The notes beneath the pieces were generated by a model, which searched no databases, was not told the origin of the DNA, and saw only the letters and a list, made by a program, of their open reading frames with translations. A DNA stretch of 64,000 bases, from assembly GCA_041396685.1 (NCBI GenBank), contig JAWKYD010000010.1, positions 243,644-307,643 of the forward strand. Reading direction: 5' to 3'. The stretch's first letter is position 1. The number at the start of each line of letters is the position of its first letter. The DNA is from JAUIAI01 sp041396685. GTDB taxonomy: Bacteria; Pseudomonadota; Gammaproteobacteria; Burkholderiales; Burkholderiaceae_E. Below, one piece after another: positions 47,155 to 55,318 of the stretch. A program made the translations under genes and the position numbers.

Positions 47155-47183
47155 AGTGTACACCATGCTATGCGTGCATGGAA
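47155..47183 (-). promoter_or_regulatory. candidate leftward early promoter (PL-like)
   Basis: On the minus strand TTCCAT (47178-47183) and TACACT (47155-47160) are 17 bases apart, upstream of the 41-residue gene. The spacer contains CCATGC / GCATGG, a possible operator. The -35 is weak; assignment is tentative. Confidence 0.4.
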
Positions 47184-47185
47184 CG

Positions 47186-47815
47186 TTAAACTTTGCTTCT
47201 TCGGCGTCGCCAGGGGATGCGGTGCGCCACCGGATAGAGCGCGCGCAACTCGTCCGAGCTGATCGACACGCTTCCGCGCGATGGGTTCCAGGCGCTCAGG
47301 ACTGTTGCACCACGCTGCGACACCAGGCGGCGCACGAGCCAGGTTCCGTCGTGCCTGACGGCGAGAACATCGTCCTCGATTTCGACTGGCTCGGATGGCT
47401 CGATCAGCGCCAGCTCGCCGATCAGATATCGCGGCGTGTTGGCATCGTCGCCAATCTCGACGGCGAAGGCATCACCGTCGGCACTGAAGGCCAGCGCCAG
47501 GCTGGTTGCCAGCTCGCGCAGATCGGCCGCGCTCGCGGGCATTGGCTCCGCGTGCCGCAATATCGCCACTTCCGACACCAACGGCGTCTCGATCAGCGCC
47601 ATGGCCCCGTCACCGGTGGCCAGCCAGGCGGCGTTCACGCCAAGGTGCTCGGCCGCGGCAAGGCAGTTCTGCGCGCTCATGGCCGCGGACTGCCCATCGA
47701 GCAATTGATAAACCGCGCCGCGGGTTATCCCCAGGTGCCGAGCAAGGGCGGCGGCGGAAATATTGGCGTGAGACAACGCCAGGCGAAGGCGGTCGCCGAA
47801 AGTCTTTTGTGGCAT
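47186..47815 (-). CDS. CI-like prophage repressor lacking the S24 cleavage dyad
   Basis: This 209-residue protein has an N-terminal XRE helix-turn-helix (SAAALARHLGITRGAVYQLL, about 20-39) and the LGVNAAWLATGDGAM linker typical of phage repressors. The C-terminal LexA/CI-like domain (about 105-209) is recognisable by PRYLIGELALIEP and GTWLVRRL. The catalytic Ser (GDS) is replaced: the sequence reads IGDDANTPRY. The catalytic Lys position is Arg (VRRL). RecA-stimulated self-cleavage is therefore unlikely. TAGGAG lies before the ATG at 47815. It is divergent from the Cro-like gene. Confidence 0.85.
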   Translation of the reverse strand: MPQKTFGDRLRLALSHANISAAALARHLGITRGAVYQLLDGQSAAMSAQNCLAAAEHLGVNAAWLATGDGAMALIETPLVSEVAILRHAEPMPASAADLRELATSLALAFSADGDAFAVEIGDDANTPRYLIGELALIEPSEPVEIEDDVLAVRHDGTWLVRRLVSQRGATVLSAWNPSRGSVSISSDELRALYPVAHRIPWRRRRSKV

Positions 47816-47991
47816 GCAGCTCTCCTAGTGCAATTGATCTTACCGCTCCCTGGCACCAGTCGATCTGTTCTGGTTGAAACGCAATTTGTACCCTGAAAAG
47901 GTGTTTGCAATGCGTTTCCCCGCGCTTGAATTCGCTGTACAGATTACTGCTACTATCATGCCCCAGCAAACCTATACATGCAGGGGGGAAC
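47816..47991. promoter_or_regulatory. lysogeny switch region with operator half-sites and rightward promoter
   Basis: The divergent gap holds GAAACGCA (47876-47883) and its complement TGCGTTTC (47911-47918), a likely operator pair. A rightward promoter follows: TTGAAT (47926-47931) and an extended -10 TGCTACTAT (47948-47956), with a 19-base spacer. GTTGAAAC at 47873-47880 is shared with the operator-like palindrome at 59616. A leftward promoter for the repressor is expected, but I cannot assign one. Confidence 0.6.
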
Positions 47992-48450
47992 ATGACGGAA
48001 ATACGTCACAACGAAAGTAAATTTCCAGGGGAGTCAGCGGGCGGGGATCAGGGATTTCCCTGGGATGACCCGTCGCGATATCCCGATGGAGTCACGCAGC
48101 AACAGGTAGCGGTGTCGCGGCTGCTGACCAGCATCGGGATCCCGAAGCTGGCCACGGTGTTCGGCGTGCAGACCACTTCGATCGCGCTCTGGATCGCCAA
48201 AGGGCGGATCCCGCCCGAGCGGTTCAGGGTGATCGAGCAGCACTGGTTGGCGGCCGTCGAGGAATCGGGCTATGTCGTACCGCCTCGTCCGCGCACCGCC
48301 GCCTGGCGCTCGCTGCCCGGGGCTGAGTTCGCGACGATCGACGACAAGTACTTCAGCACCGAGTCAAACCGCCAGCGGCGCAAGCGGCGCCAGCAACGGC
48401 TGAAGGCCACGATGAAGGTGGCCAAGGCGCTGGCGGGTGGGAGCGAATGA
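47992..48450 (+). CDS. Cro-like helix-turn-helix regulator
   Basis: This 152-residue protein has a central HTH (IGIPKLATVFGVQTTSIALW then AKGRIPPERFRVIE, about 45-80) of the Cro/YdaS type, in which phage Cro analogues read such sites. A basic C-terminal tail (RQRRKRRQQRLKATMK) follows. It is the first gene of the rightward operon and divergent from the repressor, the expected Cro position. AGGGGGG precedes the ATG at 47992; upstream in-frame starts lie in the operator. Confidence 0.75.
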   Translation: MTEIRHNESKFPGESAGGDQGFPWDDPSRYPDGVTQQQVAVSRLLTSIGIPKLATVFGVQTTSIALWIAKGRIPPERFRVIEQHWLAAVEESGYVVPPRPRTAAWRSLPGAEFATIDDKYFSTESNRQRRKRRQQRLKATMKVAKALAGGSE

Positions 48451-49544
48451 TGGGTAACCGAATCATTCGCGGCGAGATCCTGAACAGCGAGCGGTACGCG
48501 CAGGTTGATGACGCGGCCAGGCTGCTGTTCCTGCACCTGTGCCTGCTGGCCGATGACTGCGGAACGCTGAGTCTGGCGCCGACCTACGTGCGCCGCCAGG
48601 CTTTCGTTCGGGCGGCGGATCACGCCGAGGTCGAGCGGCTGCTGCTGGCCCTGGCCGACGTTGATCTGATCCGCGTCTACGAGGTCAAGGGATCACGGTA
48701 CGGGTTCATTCCACGGTTCGCGCAACGGTGTCGCATCACGCGACTGCATCACCCGATGCCACCGCACGCGTTGTATGCCGATGATGACGCTGCGGTGCAG
48801 GCCTTCGATCACGCCAAATCAGGGCCAAGGAAAAACAATGACTTAACTCCAAATCTGTCTGACAACAGTCGGCCGAGTGCGGACAGTGGTCAGCGGAATG
48901 CGCCCACGCGCGCGATGAATCCGAATCCGAATCCGAATCCGAATCCGAATCCGAATCCGAATCCGAATCCGAATCCGAATCCAGAAGCAAACCCAATCCC
49001 TTCTCTGCCTGCCACAGCCGAAGTTCCTAGGCTCCAACCTTCTGACTTCGCAGGGGAGCTGTCGGCGGTACCGAAAACCGAACCGCCGACCACCGCTTCG
49101 CCGAACGCCGATCCACCGTCTCGGACCGGGCAACGAACCCGCGTTCCCGAGGGGCCGTTACCTGCCGATTGGCGGGCGTACTGCGAGCAGATGCGCCCCG
49201 AGCTTGACCCGGACAAGCTGCACGCCGAGTTCGTCGCGTACTGGCGCGATGTGCAGGGCTCGGCCGGGTTCAAGGCGCGATGGCTTGGCGCCTGGCGCAA
49301 CCGAGTTCGCGACGCACGGGCCGCTCCTGGCCTGGTGCGGGCCGGCATAGCTCCGGGCCTTGGGCAGGCACCGGCGCGCGGCCGATCCGATCCAGGCTAC
49401 GACGAGCGCGGCAACAGCGCGGCGGCGCGTGCCGAGATTGACGCGGCGCTTCGCAAGCTGGCGATTCGGCGCGCCGAGCGTGGCGAGGGTGTGGACGCCG
49501 AGGCGATTGGCGCCAGCGTGCGGGAGGTTCGCGATGAACGATGA
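48447..49544 (+). CDS. phage replication protein with winged-helix-like N terminus and DnaT-like C terminus
   Basis: This 365-residue protein begins with a replisome-organiser type domain (RIIRGEILNSERYAQVDDAA, LLADDCGTLSLAPTYVRR, about 1-105). A polar linker follows, containing a run of Asn-Pro dipeptides (about 158-179). A DnaT/O-protein-type segment rich in Trp comes next (PADWRAYCEQMRPELD, VAYWRDVQGSAGFKARWLG, about 230-275). Role: origin recognition or helicase loading for prophage replication, inferred. The ATG overlaps the previous stop. Confidence 0.72.
   Translation: MMGNRIIRGEILNSERYAQVDDAARLLFLHLCLLADDCGTLSLAPTYVRRQAFVRAADHAEVERLLLALADVDLIRVYEVKGSRYGFIPRFAQRCRITRLHHPMPPHALYADDDAAVQAFDHAKSGPRKNNDLTPNLSDNSRPSADSGQRNAPTRAMNPNPNPNPNPNPNPNPNPNPNPEANPIPSLPATAEVPRLQPSDFAGELSAVPKTEPPTTASPNADPPSRTGQRTRVPEGPLPADWRAYCEQMRPELDPDKLHAEFVAYWRDVQGSAGFKARWLGAWRNRVRDARAAPGLVRAGIAPGLGQAPARGRSDPGYDERGNSAAARAEIDAALRKLAIRRAERGEGVDAEAIGASVREVRDER
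48918..48982 (+). repeat. hexanucleotide tandem repeat (AATCCG)n in the replication gene
   Basis: About eleven perfect AATCCG units encode alternating Asn-Pro. The unit keeps the frame. Flanks are unique; no spacers, so not a CRISPR. Length is likely variable between isolates. Confidence 0.95.
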
Positions 49545-50214
49545 AGCCAAGGTCGGCGAGATTGTTCGCGACATGCTGCGCGCATTTGGTCGGCGCACCG
49601 ACGATGGGTTGCTGTTCTGGCTTGACGCGCTGCGCGGGTATGACCCGAACGCCGTGCAGGCCGCGATCATGGTCGTAGTGCGTGATCGCAACCGTGACTC
49701 GGCGCACCCGCCGACACCCGCCGAGGTTCTGGCCGTGCTGGAGGGTCCAATCTCCGACGGCCACCCCGAACCGAACGAGGCCTGGGCGATGGTGTCGGCC
49801 GTGTTCGACGACGAGGCCGAGTCGGCGGTGCTGACCGAGCCCATGGCGCAGGCCTGGGGGATCGCGGCCGAGCTGGCGCCCGACAAGGTGGCGGCCAGGG
49901 TGGCGTTCCTGCGGGCTTACGAGCGGATCGTGGCCGAGTTTCGGGCGGCGAATCGCCCACCGGCGCCGTTCCTGTCCCGCGGGACTGACCGGAACGGGCA
50001 TCGGGCGGCCGTCCAGCGTGCGATCGACCAGCGGCTGATACCAACCCACCACCCATTGGCAAAAATCGCTTTGGCGGCCCCTGAGCCCGTTTCCGATCCC
50101 GTGGTCTTGATCGCCAATGCGGCCCGCCTGGCCCCGCCGGCCTCGCGCGAGCGCGCTCGCGAAGCGGTGGGGGGGCTGCTGTCGCTGGTGCGCAGCAAAC
50201 GAGCGGGGGCCTGA
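49534..50214 (+). CDS. phage protein, possible helicase-loader-like
   Basis: ATG 49534 follows GGGAGG at 6 bases, giving 226 residues. The N-terminal part (VGEIVRDMLRAFGRRTDDGL ... FWLDALRGYDPNAVQAAIMVV, with SAHPPTPAEVLAVL) resembles the P-type proteins that follow O-type replication genes in lambdoid phages. Similarity is faint and mainly positional. It overlaps the end of the replication gene. Confidence 0.6.
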   Translation: MNDEAKVGEIVRDMLRAFGRRTDDGLLFWLDALRGYDPNAVQAAIMVVVRDRNRDSAHPPTPAEVLAVLEGPISDGHPEPNEAWAMVSAVFDDEAESAVLTEPMAQAWGIAAELAPDKVAARVAFLRAYERIVAEFRAANRPPAPFLSRGTDRNGHRAAVQRAIDQRLIPTHHPLAKIALAAPEPVSDPVVLIANAARLAPPASRERAREAVGGLLSLVRSKRAGA

Positions 50215-50215
50215 C

Positions 50216-50587
50216 ATGGGGGCATACAACGACATGGCGGGCGGCGAGGGTTCCCGCGCGGCCAGGCCTCGGCGCAAGCGTGGCGCGGTCGAGGATGTGC
50301 CGGTCAAGAGCGGGTGCGCCGCCTACGGGTGTCCGCGACCAGGCACGACCAGGTTCGGACCAGGTGCCGAGTATTTCTGCGCCGATCACCACGCGGTGCT
50401 GCTCGCTGGCGGCGATCTGCAAGCCGAGACAACCCGCCTCAAGCGCCTGCACCGCGAGGGCCACTTCGATACGCCTGAGTACGACCGGCGCGAGGCGATC
50501 CCGCCAGGCCTTGAAACGCTGCTCACCGATACCGGCGCGCCGCTCGATCTATGGCGCAAACACCTACGCCGATTCGCCGGGGGCTGA
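50216..50587 (+). CDS. small phage zinc-binding-type protein
   Basis: This 123-residue product has Cys and His spaced as a zinc site: CAAYGCPRPGTTRFGPGAEY then FCADHH (about 33-61). A helical Arg-rich C terminus follows. It starts 1 base after the previous stop. Function unknown; possibly nucleic-acid binding. Confidence 0.62.
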   Translation: MGAYNDMAGGEGSRAARPRRKRGAVEDVPVKSGCAAYGCPRPGTTRFGPGAEYFCADHHAVLLAGGDLQAETTRLKRLHREGHFDTPEYDRREAIPPGLETLLTDTGAPLDLWRKHLRRFAGG

Positions 50588-50611
50588 GCAGTCCCGTCGA
50601 TCGCTGTCGGC

Positions 50612-50695
50612 ATGGACTATGACGGGCTCAAGGTCAATGGCGATCAACAAGCGGCGCTAGCAGCCGCGCACATGGAAGCAAAGCATGCACGTTGA
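50612..50695 (+). CDS. possible 27-residue phage peptide
   Basis: MDYDGLKVNGDQQAALAAAH, then seven further residues, fills part of the 97-base gap between two genes and overlaps the next ATG. No clear ribosome site is present, so it is weakly supported. Confidence 0.2.
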   Translation: MDYDGLKVNGDQQAALAAAHMEAKHAR

Positions 50696-50966
50696 AATTC
50701 GATCACACCTGGCGCTGGCAGAGCGGCTACCGCCCATAGCCCGCAAGACCGCGCCATGGCAGCCAGATGAGGCGATCCTGGTCGGCCCGCATACGCTGGC
50801 GTACGAGCCCGCGATTCGCCAGATTGAGCGCGTCTACCTGCCCGGTGGCCAGGTGCTGTCGGTGGCCGATGTGTACCGGATTGCTAACCGCAATCGGTGG
50901 GCCGTGCGCCTACCGGTCAAGCTGCGCAAACCGTCGCGCTACTACCTGCCAGGGGCTGAGGCATGA
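50685..50966 (+). CDS. small phage protein
   Basis: This 93-residue protein (MHVEIRSHLALAERLPPIAR ...) has alternating hydrophobic segments (AILVGPHTLAYEP, VYLPGGQVLSVADVYRIANR) and a basic C terminus; no family is recognised. It is followed by an overlapping start (GCATGAG). Confidence 0.62.
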   Translation: MHVEIRSHLALAERLPPIARKTAPWQPDEAILVGPHTLAYEPAIRQIERVYLPGGQVLSVADVYRIANRNRWAVRLPVKLRKPSRYYLPGAEA

Positions 50967-51205
50967 GCGCGGCCGTGGTGGTGATCGCGATTGTCATGGT
51001 GCTGGGATCGGCCGGGGTGATCTGGCGCCTGGTGGCCGAGCTGAACCGCGAGCGCGGCCGAACGAAAACGATGTGCGCCGAGAACGAGCGGCTGCGCAGG
51101 CGCATCAAAAACCTGGCCGGCGAATCGGTGTTCTCCGAGGTCGAGCTGCAACGGCTGCGACTGAAAACAGGCGAGCCGCTGGCCGCGCGCAAGGCGGGGC
51201 AATGA
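50963..51205 (+). CDS. single-pass membrane phage protein with coiled coil (spanin/Rz-like layout)
   Basis: This 80-residue protein has one N-terminal membrane helix (about 3-24: VVVIAIVMVLGSAGVIW) and a charged helical tail (AELNRERGRTKTMCAENERL RRR). The layout resembles i-spanins and other small phage membrane proteins, but no partner or lysozyme gene is adjacent. Overlaps its neighbours by 4 bases on both sides. Confidence 0.6.
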   Translation: MSAAVVVIAIVMVLGSAGVIWRLVAELNRERGRTKTMCAENERLRRRIKNLAGESVFSEVELQRLRLKTGEPLAARKAGQ

Positions 51206-51408
51206 GCTGCGATGCGTGCGCCGGTCGTGGCGGAAAGCTCGGCGGCGTCTACCGGATGCAGTGCCTCGCGTGCTGCGCTGACCTGGTGCTGAGTACCGCA
51301 CCGGACAAACAACGGGCGGCCGGGATGCTGGCCGCCATTGCAAGACATCCGGATGCACCGGATCGCGCCGCGATCCTGGAGCGCGTTCGGGAACGACAAG
51401 GGGAGTGA
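51202..51408 (+). CDS. small zinc-ribbon phage protein
   Basis: This 68-residue product begins MSCDACAGRGGKLGGVYRMQ, continues CLACC, giving CxxC pairs (3-6 and 21-24/25) of a zinc ribbon. The C-terminal half is a charged helix. Probably binds nucleic acid or protein; unknown role. Confidence 0.58.
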   Translation: MSCDACAGRGGKLGGVYRMQCLACCADLVLSTAPDKQRAAGMLAAIARHPDAPDRAAILERVRERQGE

Positions 51409-51409
51409 T

Positions 51410-51616
51410 GTGAGAGCAAGCAGACAGGGTTTCCTAGCGTCATGGTTGGCCATGGCATCGGCGGTATTCGCGGCCCGGGTGCGGTATTCCGGGAGCCACC
51501 TGGCGGCACCGATCGGGCGATCCAGATTGCCTGGTGAGCCAGGCGAGCGCGGCTATAAGGCCATGCGCCAGTACGCCAAGCGATACGGCAACAAGTCGGG
51601 GGAGATTTTCCGATGA
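51410..51616 (+). CDS. small basic phage protein
   Basis: GTG at 51410 has GGGGAG six bases upstream, giving 68 residues (VRASRQGFLASWLAMASAVF...). A short hydrophobic N-terminal stretch is followed by a basic tail (RGYKAMRQYAKRYGNKSGE). Family unknown. Confidence 0.5.
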   Translation: MRASRQGFLASWLAMASAVFAARVRYSGSHLAAPIGRSRLPGEPGERGYKAMRQYAKRYGNKSGEIFR

Positions 51617-51798
51617 GCAAGCATCGAACGATTCGTGGCGCGCCGATCCAGGTGCCGCCGTTTTTCATGGTCAAGGCGATGACCGGCGCGATGGTCGCAG
51701 CCGGCCTGATCCGATTCCCGATCCTGCCAGGCCTGAAGCTGCACGCGGCACGCGCGCAGGTGACGGGCGACCTGGTGGGTGTGTGGGTGTACGGATAA
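51613..51798 (+). CDS. small phage protein
   Basis: This 61-residue product (MSKHRTIRGAPIQVPPFFMV ...) with an ATGA overlap to the preceding gene. Hydrophobic and Gly-rich; unknown function. Confidence 0.55.
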   Translation: MSKHRTIRGAPIQVPPFFMVKAMTGAMVAAGLIRFPILPGLKLHAARAQVTGDLVGVWVYG

Positions 51799-51815
51799 CA
51801 GAGGGGGAACTAGAG

Positions 51816-52283
51816 ATGCGAGGAACACCGAAGGACAGCGAGGGCCTGCACCAGCGGGCGATCGTGCAGTGGAGGAACACGAAGATGCGCGACTGGCCGG
51901 CGTTGCGCTGGCTGGTGGCGATCCCGAACGGCGGCAAGCGCGACCGCGTGACGGCCAAGATGATGGTGGCAGAGGGGGCCACGGCCGGCGTTGCCGATCT
52001 TCTCTGGCCGCTGCGCCGCGGCCCGCACGCGGGCATTGCGATCGAGCTGAAAAAGCTCGACGGCGGCGATGGACTCACGGGTGACCAGCTCGATTACCTG
52101 AAGTTCATGCACGGCGAGGGCTGGGCTGCGTACTGCTGCCATGGCAGTGCACGAGCGATCGACCTGCTGGTGCAGTATGAGGCTGGCAATCTCGCGCCCA
52201 CGGTCGGCCCGGTGGTGATCCAGTCCGATGGGCTGATCGTCCCGGCATATGTGGGCGCCGGGCATGCGGGGGCGCGCAAATGA
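51816..52283 (+). CDS. VRR-NUC domain nuclease
   Basis: This 155-residue protein shows the VRR-NUC form of the PD-(D/E)XK fold: LHQRAIVQWRNTK, LVAIPNGGKRD, EGATAGVADLLW (Asp) and GIAIELKK (Glu-x-Lys), about residues 10-75. VRR-NUC proteins cut branched DNA and act in repair or Holliday junction resolution, and many phages carry one. AGGGGG precedes the ATG at 51816 at 10 bases. Confidence 0.87.
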   Translation: MRGTPKDSEGLHQRAIVQWRNTKMRDWPALRWLVAIPNGGKRDRVTAKMMVAEGATAGVADLLWPLRRGPHAGIAIELKKLDGGDGLTGDQLDYLKFMHGEGWAAYCCHGSARAIDLLVQYEAGNLAPTVGPVVIQSDGLIVPAYVGAGHAGARK

Positions 52284-52456
52284 TGGCGGCGATCAACAAC
52301 CTGGTGGCCGGCATCGTGATCACGGTGCTTGGACTCATTGCCGTTGCCGTGTTCTGCGCGCTGATGGCGCTTGTGTTCATGTTGCCGTTCGGCTTGATAG
52401 GCGCTGGTGTCGGTGCGTTCTGGTGGGCGCTCAAGTACGTCGGGGGTGTGCTATGA
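52280..52456 (+). CDS. 58-residue two-helix membrane protein
   Basis: The frame overlaps the VRR-NUC stop (AAATGATG) and the next start (CTATGAG). The product has two hydrophobic helices (about 8-30 and 34-55: VFCALMALVFMLPFGLIGAG) and a short C-terminal tail. It could be a holin-like or other small membrane protein; there is no lysis cassette evidence nearby. Confidence 0.58.
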   Translation: MMAAINNLVAGIVITVLGLIAVAVFCALMALVFMLPFGLIGAGVGAFWWALKYVGGVL

Positions 52457-52842
52457 GCGGCGATATCGCACCGATCGAGCGCGAGGATGCGCAGCGCGAG
52501 CTGCTGGAGCTGCTGACCGCGATCCAGACCGCATTGGGCGGCGTGCGCGTGCTTGAGGTGGATCACCGCATATCGCGCGGTGCGCTGATCAGCATGCGTA
52601 GCCGCGAGCCGCGCGAGGTCATGCTAGACACACTCAAGGGCAGGATCTTCTCGGCGTTCTGGCCGCATGTGACGATCACCGAATACGCGCGACCAGGCGC
52701 AGAGTTCGGGTCTGACTTCGGCGGGATACATGGCGGCGCATCGATTGCGATCATCGATGAGCTGGAAGCGACGCGGCTGCTTTCGCTGGGCCCGCTCATT
52801 GCACGCCTGATCGATCGGCTGACCGGTGAGACAAGGGGGTGA
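52453..52842 (+). CDS. phage protein of unknown function
   Basis: This 129-residue product (MSGDIAPIEREDAQRELLEL ...) is alpha/beta in appearance, with GGIHGGASIAIIDELEATRL in the middle. Family unknown. ATGA overlap upstream, GTGA overlap downstream. Confidence 0.6.
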   Translation: MSGDIAPIEREDAQRELLELLTAIQTALGGVRVLEVDHRISRGALISMRSREPREVMLDTLKGRIFSAFWPHVTITEYARPGAEFGSDFGGIHGGASIAIIDELEATRLLSLGPLIARLIDRLTGETRG

Positions 52843-53456
52843 GCTACGAGTCCGCGCTTCGCGCCTATGTCGCAGCTCACGCGCCAACCCGTGCCGGCCA
52901 GCGCTCGGCCACCGATGCGCTGATCGCTTCGGCCGGGCTTGACCGCCTGGGCGCAGCGCTGCTGCGGGTGCGCCTGCTGGCCGACCGGCACGAGTACGGG
53001 CCGACACTGCGCTACCTGCAACCCGCGGTGCGCCGCGAGCTGGCGATCCGCGGCCTGGCCACCAGCGGCGAGGCGGCGCGCCGAGCTGCTGCGCGGGCGC
53101 TGCGGGCCTGGCTGGCCGGCCCGTGCGAAACCTGCCATGGGCGCAGGTACGAGCAAATACCGGGCGCGCCGAGCCTATCGGATCGGCAGTGCCCAGCGTG
53201 CGCCGGTACCGGCACGCGCATATCCGAGTTCATGCAGGGCAGCGACCGCGACCAGCTCGCATGCGCGCTGCACCTGATCGAACACCGTTATGGCCATGCG
53301 ATCGGCGCACTGCGCGCCAGGATGTATGGCCCGAAGATCACCCACAAGGAGAGTAGCAATGAGCAGCGACGGAAGCGATGCGCAGCCGACCATGATGACC
53401 GACGACCAGGCCGCGCTGTTGGATCGAATGGAACAGACGATGGCGGTAGCCGGTAG
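52839..53456 (+). CDS. Q-like late antitermination protein candidate with zinc finger
   Basis: This 205-residue protein has an N-terminal helical region. A zinc motif follows at about residues 91-124: CETCHGRRYE ... RQCPACAGTGTRIS, the Cx2C-x~18-Cx2C arrangement of phage 82/21-type Q antiterminators. Its position near the end of the rightward early operon fits Q. The last ~30 residues overlap the next gene, so the functional end may be earlier. Q proteins act on a late promoter near their own gene; none is identified here. Confidence 0.65.
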   Translation: MSYESALRAYVAAHAPTRAGQRSATDALIASAGLDRLGAALLRVRLLADRHEYGPTLRYLQPAVRRELAIRGLATSGEAARRAAARALRAWLAGPCETCHGRRYEQIPGAPSLSDRQCPACAGTGTRISEFMQGSDRDQLACALHLIEHRYGHAIGALRARMYGPKITHKESSNEQRRKRCAADHDDRRPGRAVGSNGTDDGGSR

Positions 53457-53865
53457 CAACGGCGGGGTGAGCCCGCTCGATGAAATCATGGGCTTGCTGG
53501 CCAAGATCCGGCACCACGATATCCGGGTGAAGGTGCCCGCCCATGTGCGCATCGAGGCGGGCGGCGATCCGGCCTTCGTGCGCATGATGGTCCGCGATTC
53601 GGGCCCGAAGATCGCCGAGGATATCGAGGCCCTGGTGCGCGCTGAATCGTCGGCGAATGACGATGGCACGCTCGATGTGCGGATCACGCACTATTCGCTG
53701 TCGCCCGAAGTCGTGGCCGCGATCCTCGATTGGGCCCAGCGCATGCAGGCGCGCAAGGTGCAATCGGATGCGATGCAGGCTGACCTTGATCGACAGCTCG
53801 AATCGGCCAATGCGGCGCGCGAGGCATTCGCGCGCCATTTTGGCCACGACCCATCAAGTCACTGA
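53359..53865 (+). CDS. phage protein of unknown function, 168 residues
   Basis: ATG 53359 follows AAGGAGAG at 5 bases, a strong site inside the 3' end of the Q-like gene (98-base overlap). The protein is helical and acidic; RMMVRDSGPKIAEDIEALVR and AAILDWAQRMQARKVQSDAM suggest helical bundles. Its stop overlaps the convergent HTH gene by 12 bases. Family unknown. Confidence 0.62.
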   Translation: MSSDGSDAQPTMMTDDQAALLDRMEQTMAVAGSNGGVSPLDEIMGLLAKIRHHDIRVKVPAHVRIEAGGDPAFVRMMVRDSGPKIAEDIEALVRAESSANDDGTLDVRITHYSLSPEVVAAILDWAQRMQARKVQSDAMQADLDRQLESANAAREAFARHFGHDPSSH

Positions 53866-54156
53866 GCGCGGCGGCGTCCACTTGGTTTCGGGGCGCGCCG
53901 TGCGCGGCTTGCCCCGGCGCCTGGGCGGCAGTACGCCAGCCTCGCGCTGCGTGCGCAGGCTCTGGCTTTTGATGAGCCACAGCTCCCATATCGCCGGGTG
54001 CATGAGCTGTTCGCCCGCGATGTAGCGGCCGAGCGTGCGCTCTGACAGGTAGAGCATGCGGGCCATCTCGGCCCGCGAGCTGCCGCTATTTACGATGGAC
54101 TCTTTGATCGCGTCGCCCGTTGGCGAGTAGATCGTGTAGTCGGCTTTTTTGGTCAT
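53854..54156 (-). CDS. phage helix-turn-helix regulator
   Basis: This 100-residue protein starts MTKKADYTIYSPTGDAIKES, with an HTH at about 20-55 (SSRAEMARMLYLSERTLGRY then AGEQLMHPAIWELW) of the type in small phage Cro-like regulators. The C terminus is Arg/Pro-rich. The frame extends upstream, but the ATG at 54156 fits the domain. It is the last gene of the leftward accessory operon and may autoregulate it. Confidence 0.7.
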   Translation of the reverse strand: MTKKADYTIYSPTGDAIKESIVNSGSSRAEMARMLYLSERTLGRYIAGEQLMHPAIWELWLIKSQSLRTQREAGVLPPRRRGKPRTARPETKWTPPRSVT

Positions 54157-54157
54157 G

Positions 54158-54318
54158 TCAGTCCAGCGGGAAGCATTCTTCGGTGCCCGCGTGCGACCTG
54201 GTGCTCGCGAACAGCATGCGCCCGCTGTTCTCCCATGTGTACCGGGCGGCGTAGGCCACTGCGCCGATATCGAGCTGGCCGCCGGTGGTTGACTGCGTGA
54301 GCACGCTATCTTGGTCAA

Positions 54319-54322
<4 letters not shown>
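54158..54322 (-). CDS. small phage protein (start uncertain)
   Basis: The frame between the lipoprotein and HTH genes encodes about 54 residues (...LTQSTTGGQLDIGAVAYAAR YTWENSG...). A TTG at 54322 overlaps the lipoprotein TGA; a GTG six codons on is an alternative. No clear Shine-Dalgarno. Weakly supported. Confidence 0.35.
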
Positions 54323-55041
<719 letters not shown>

Positions 55042-55052
55042 GGAATGGTTCC

Positions 55053-55202
55053 TCAGAATATCCAGTTCATCGCGACGACGAACGCCACGACAGTCAGGGG
55101 GAATATCAAGCGGGCGATGATCCGCTCGATGCGCTCGCGGCGCTTGATGCGTTGAGCCAGGCGGGCGAGATTTTGCAGCTCGGAACCGTTGTAGTGGATC
55201 AT
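55053..55202 (-). CDS. 49-residue single-pass membrane protein
   Basis: ATG at 55202 overlaps the stop of the 39-residue gene, with GAGGT nine bases upstream. The product has a basic helical N-terminal half (ARLAQRIKRRERIERIIARL) and a C-terminal membrane helix. It is C-tail anchored in appearance; function unknown. Confidence 0.55.
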   Translation of the reverse strand: MIHYNGSELQNLARLAQRIKRRERIERIIARLIFPLTVVAFVVAMNWIF

Positions 55203-55318
55203 TGGCAATACCTCAGAACGTAAAGGATGGTCACGGCCGCGAGCGCGCTGGCCCATCGGCATATGGCTACCGGCCAGTATTCGCGCGGGGTGGTGGGGTC
55301 GTCGGGGTGCTGGGTCAC
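55199..55318 (-). CDS. 39-residue membrane protein
   Basis: GTG at 55318 overlaps the stop of the upstream gene (GTGA) and this stop overlaps the next ATG (ATGA). The product (MTQHPDDPTTPREYWPVAIC ...) has one hydrophobic helix (about 17-36). Overlaps on both sides are the main support. Confidence 0.5.
   Translation of the reverse strand: MTQHPDDPTTPREYWPVAICRWASALAAVTILYVLRYCQ

Noticed and set aside
48918..48982. CRISPR-like array in the replication gene
   Set aside because: Units are contiguous hexamers with no spacers, so this is a microsatellite. The xerD 12-mers, lipoprotein hexamers and 69-bp pair were rejected as CRISPR likewise.
51338..51409. Longer N terminus for the 68-residue protein at 51410
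   Set aside because: It would run inside the zinc-ribbon gene without a ribosome site, whereas GTG 51410 has one.
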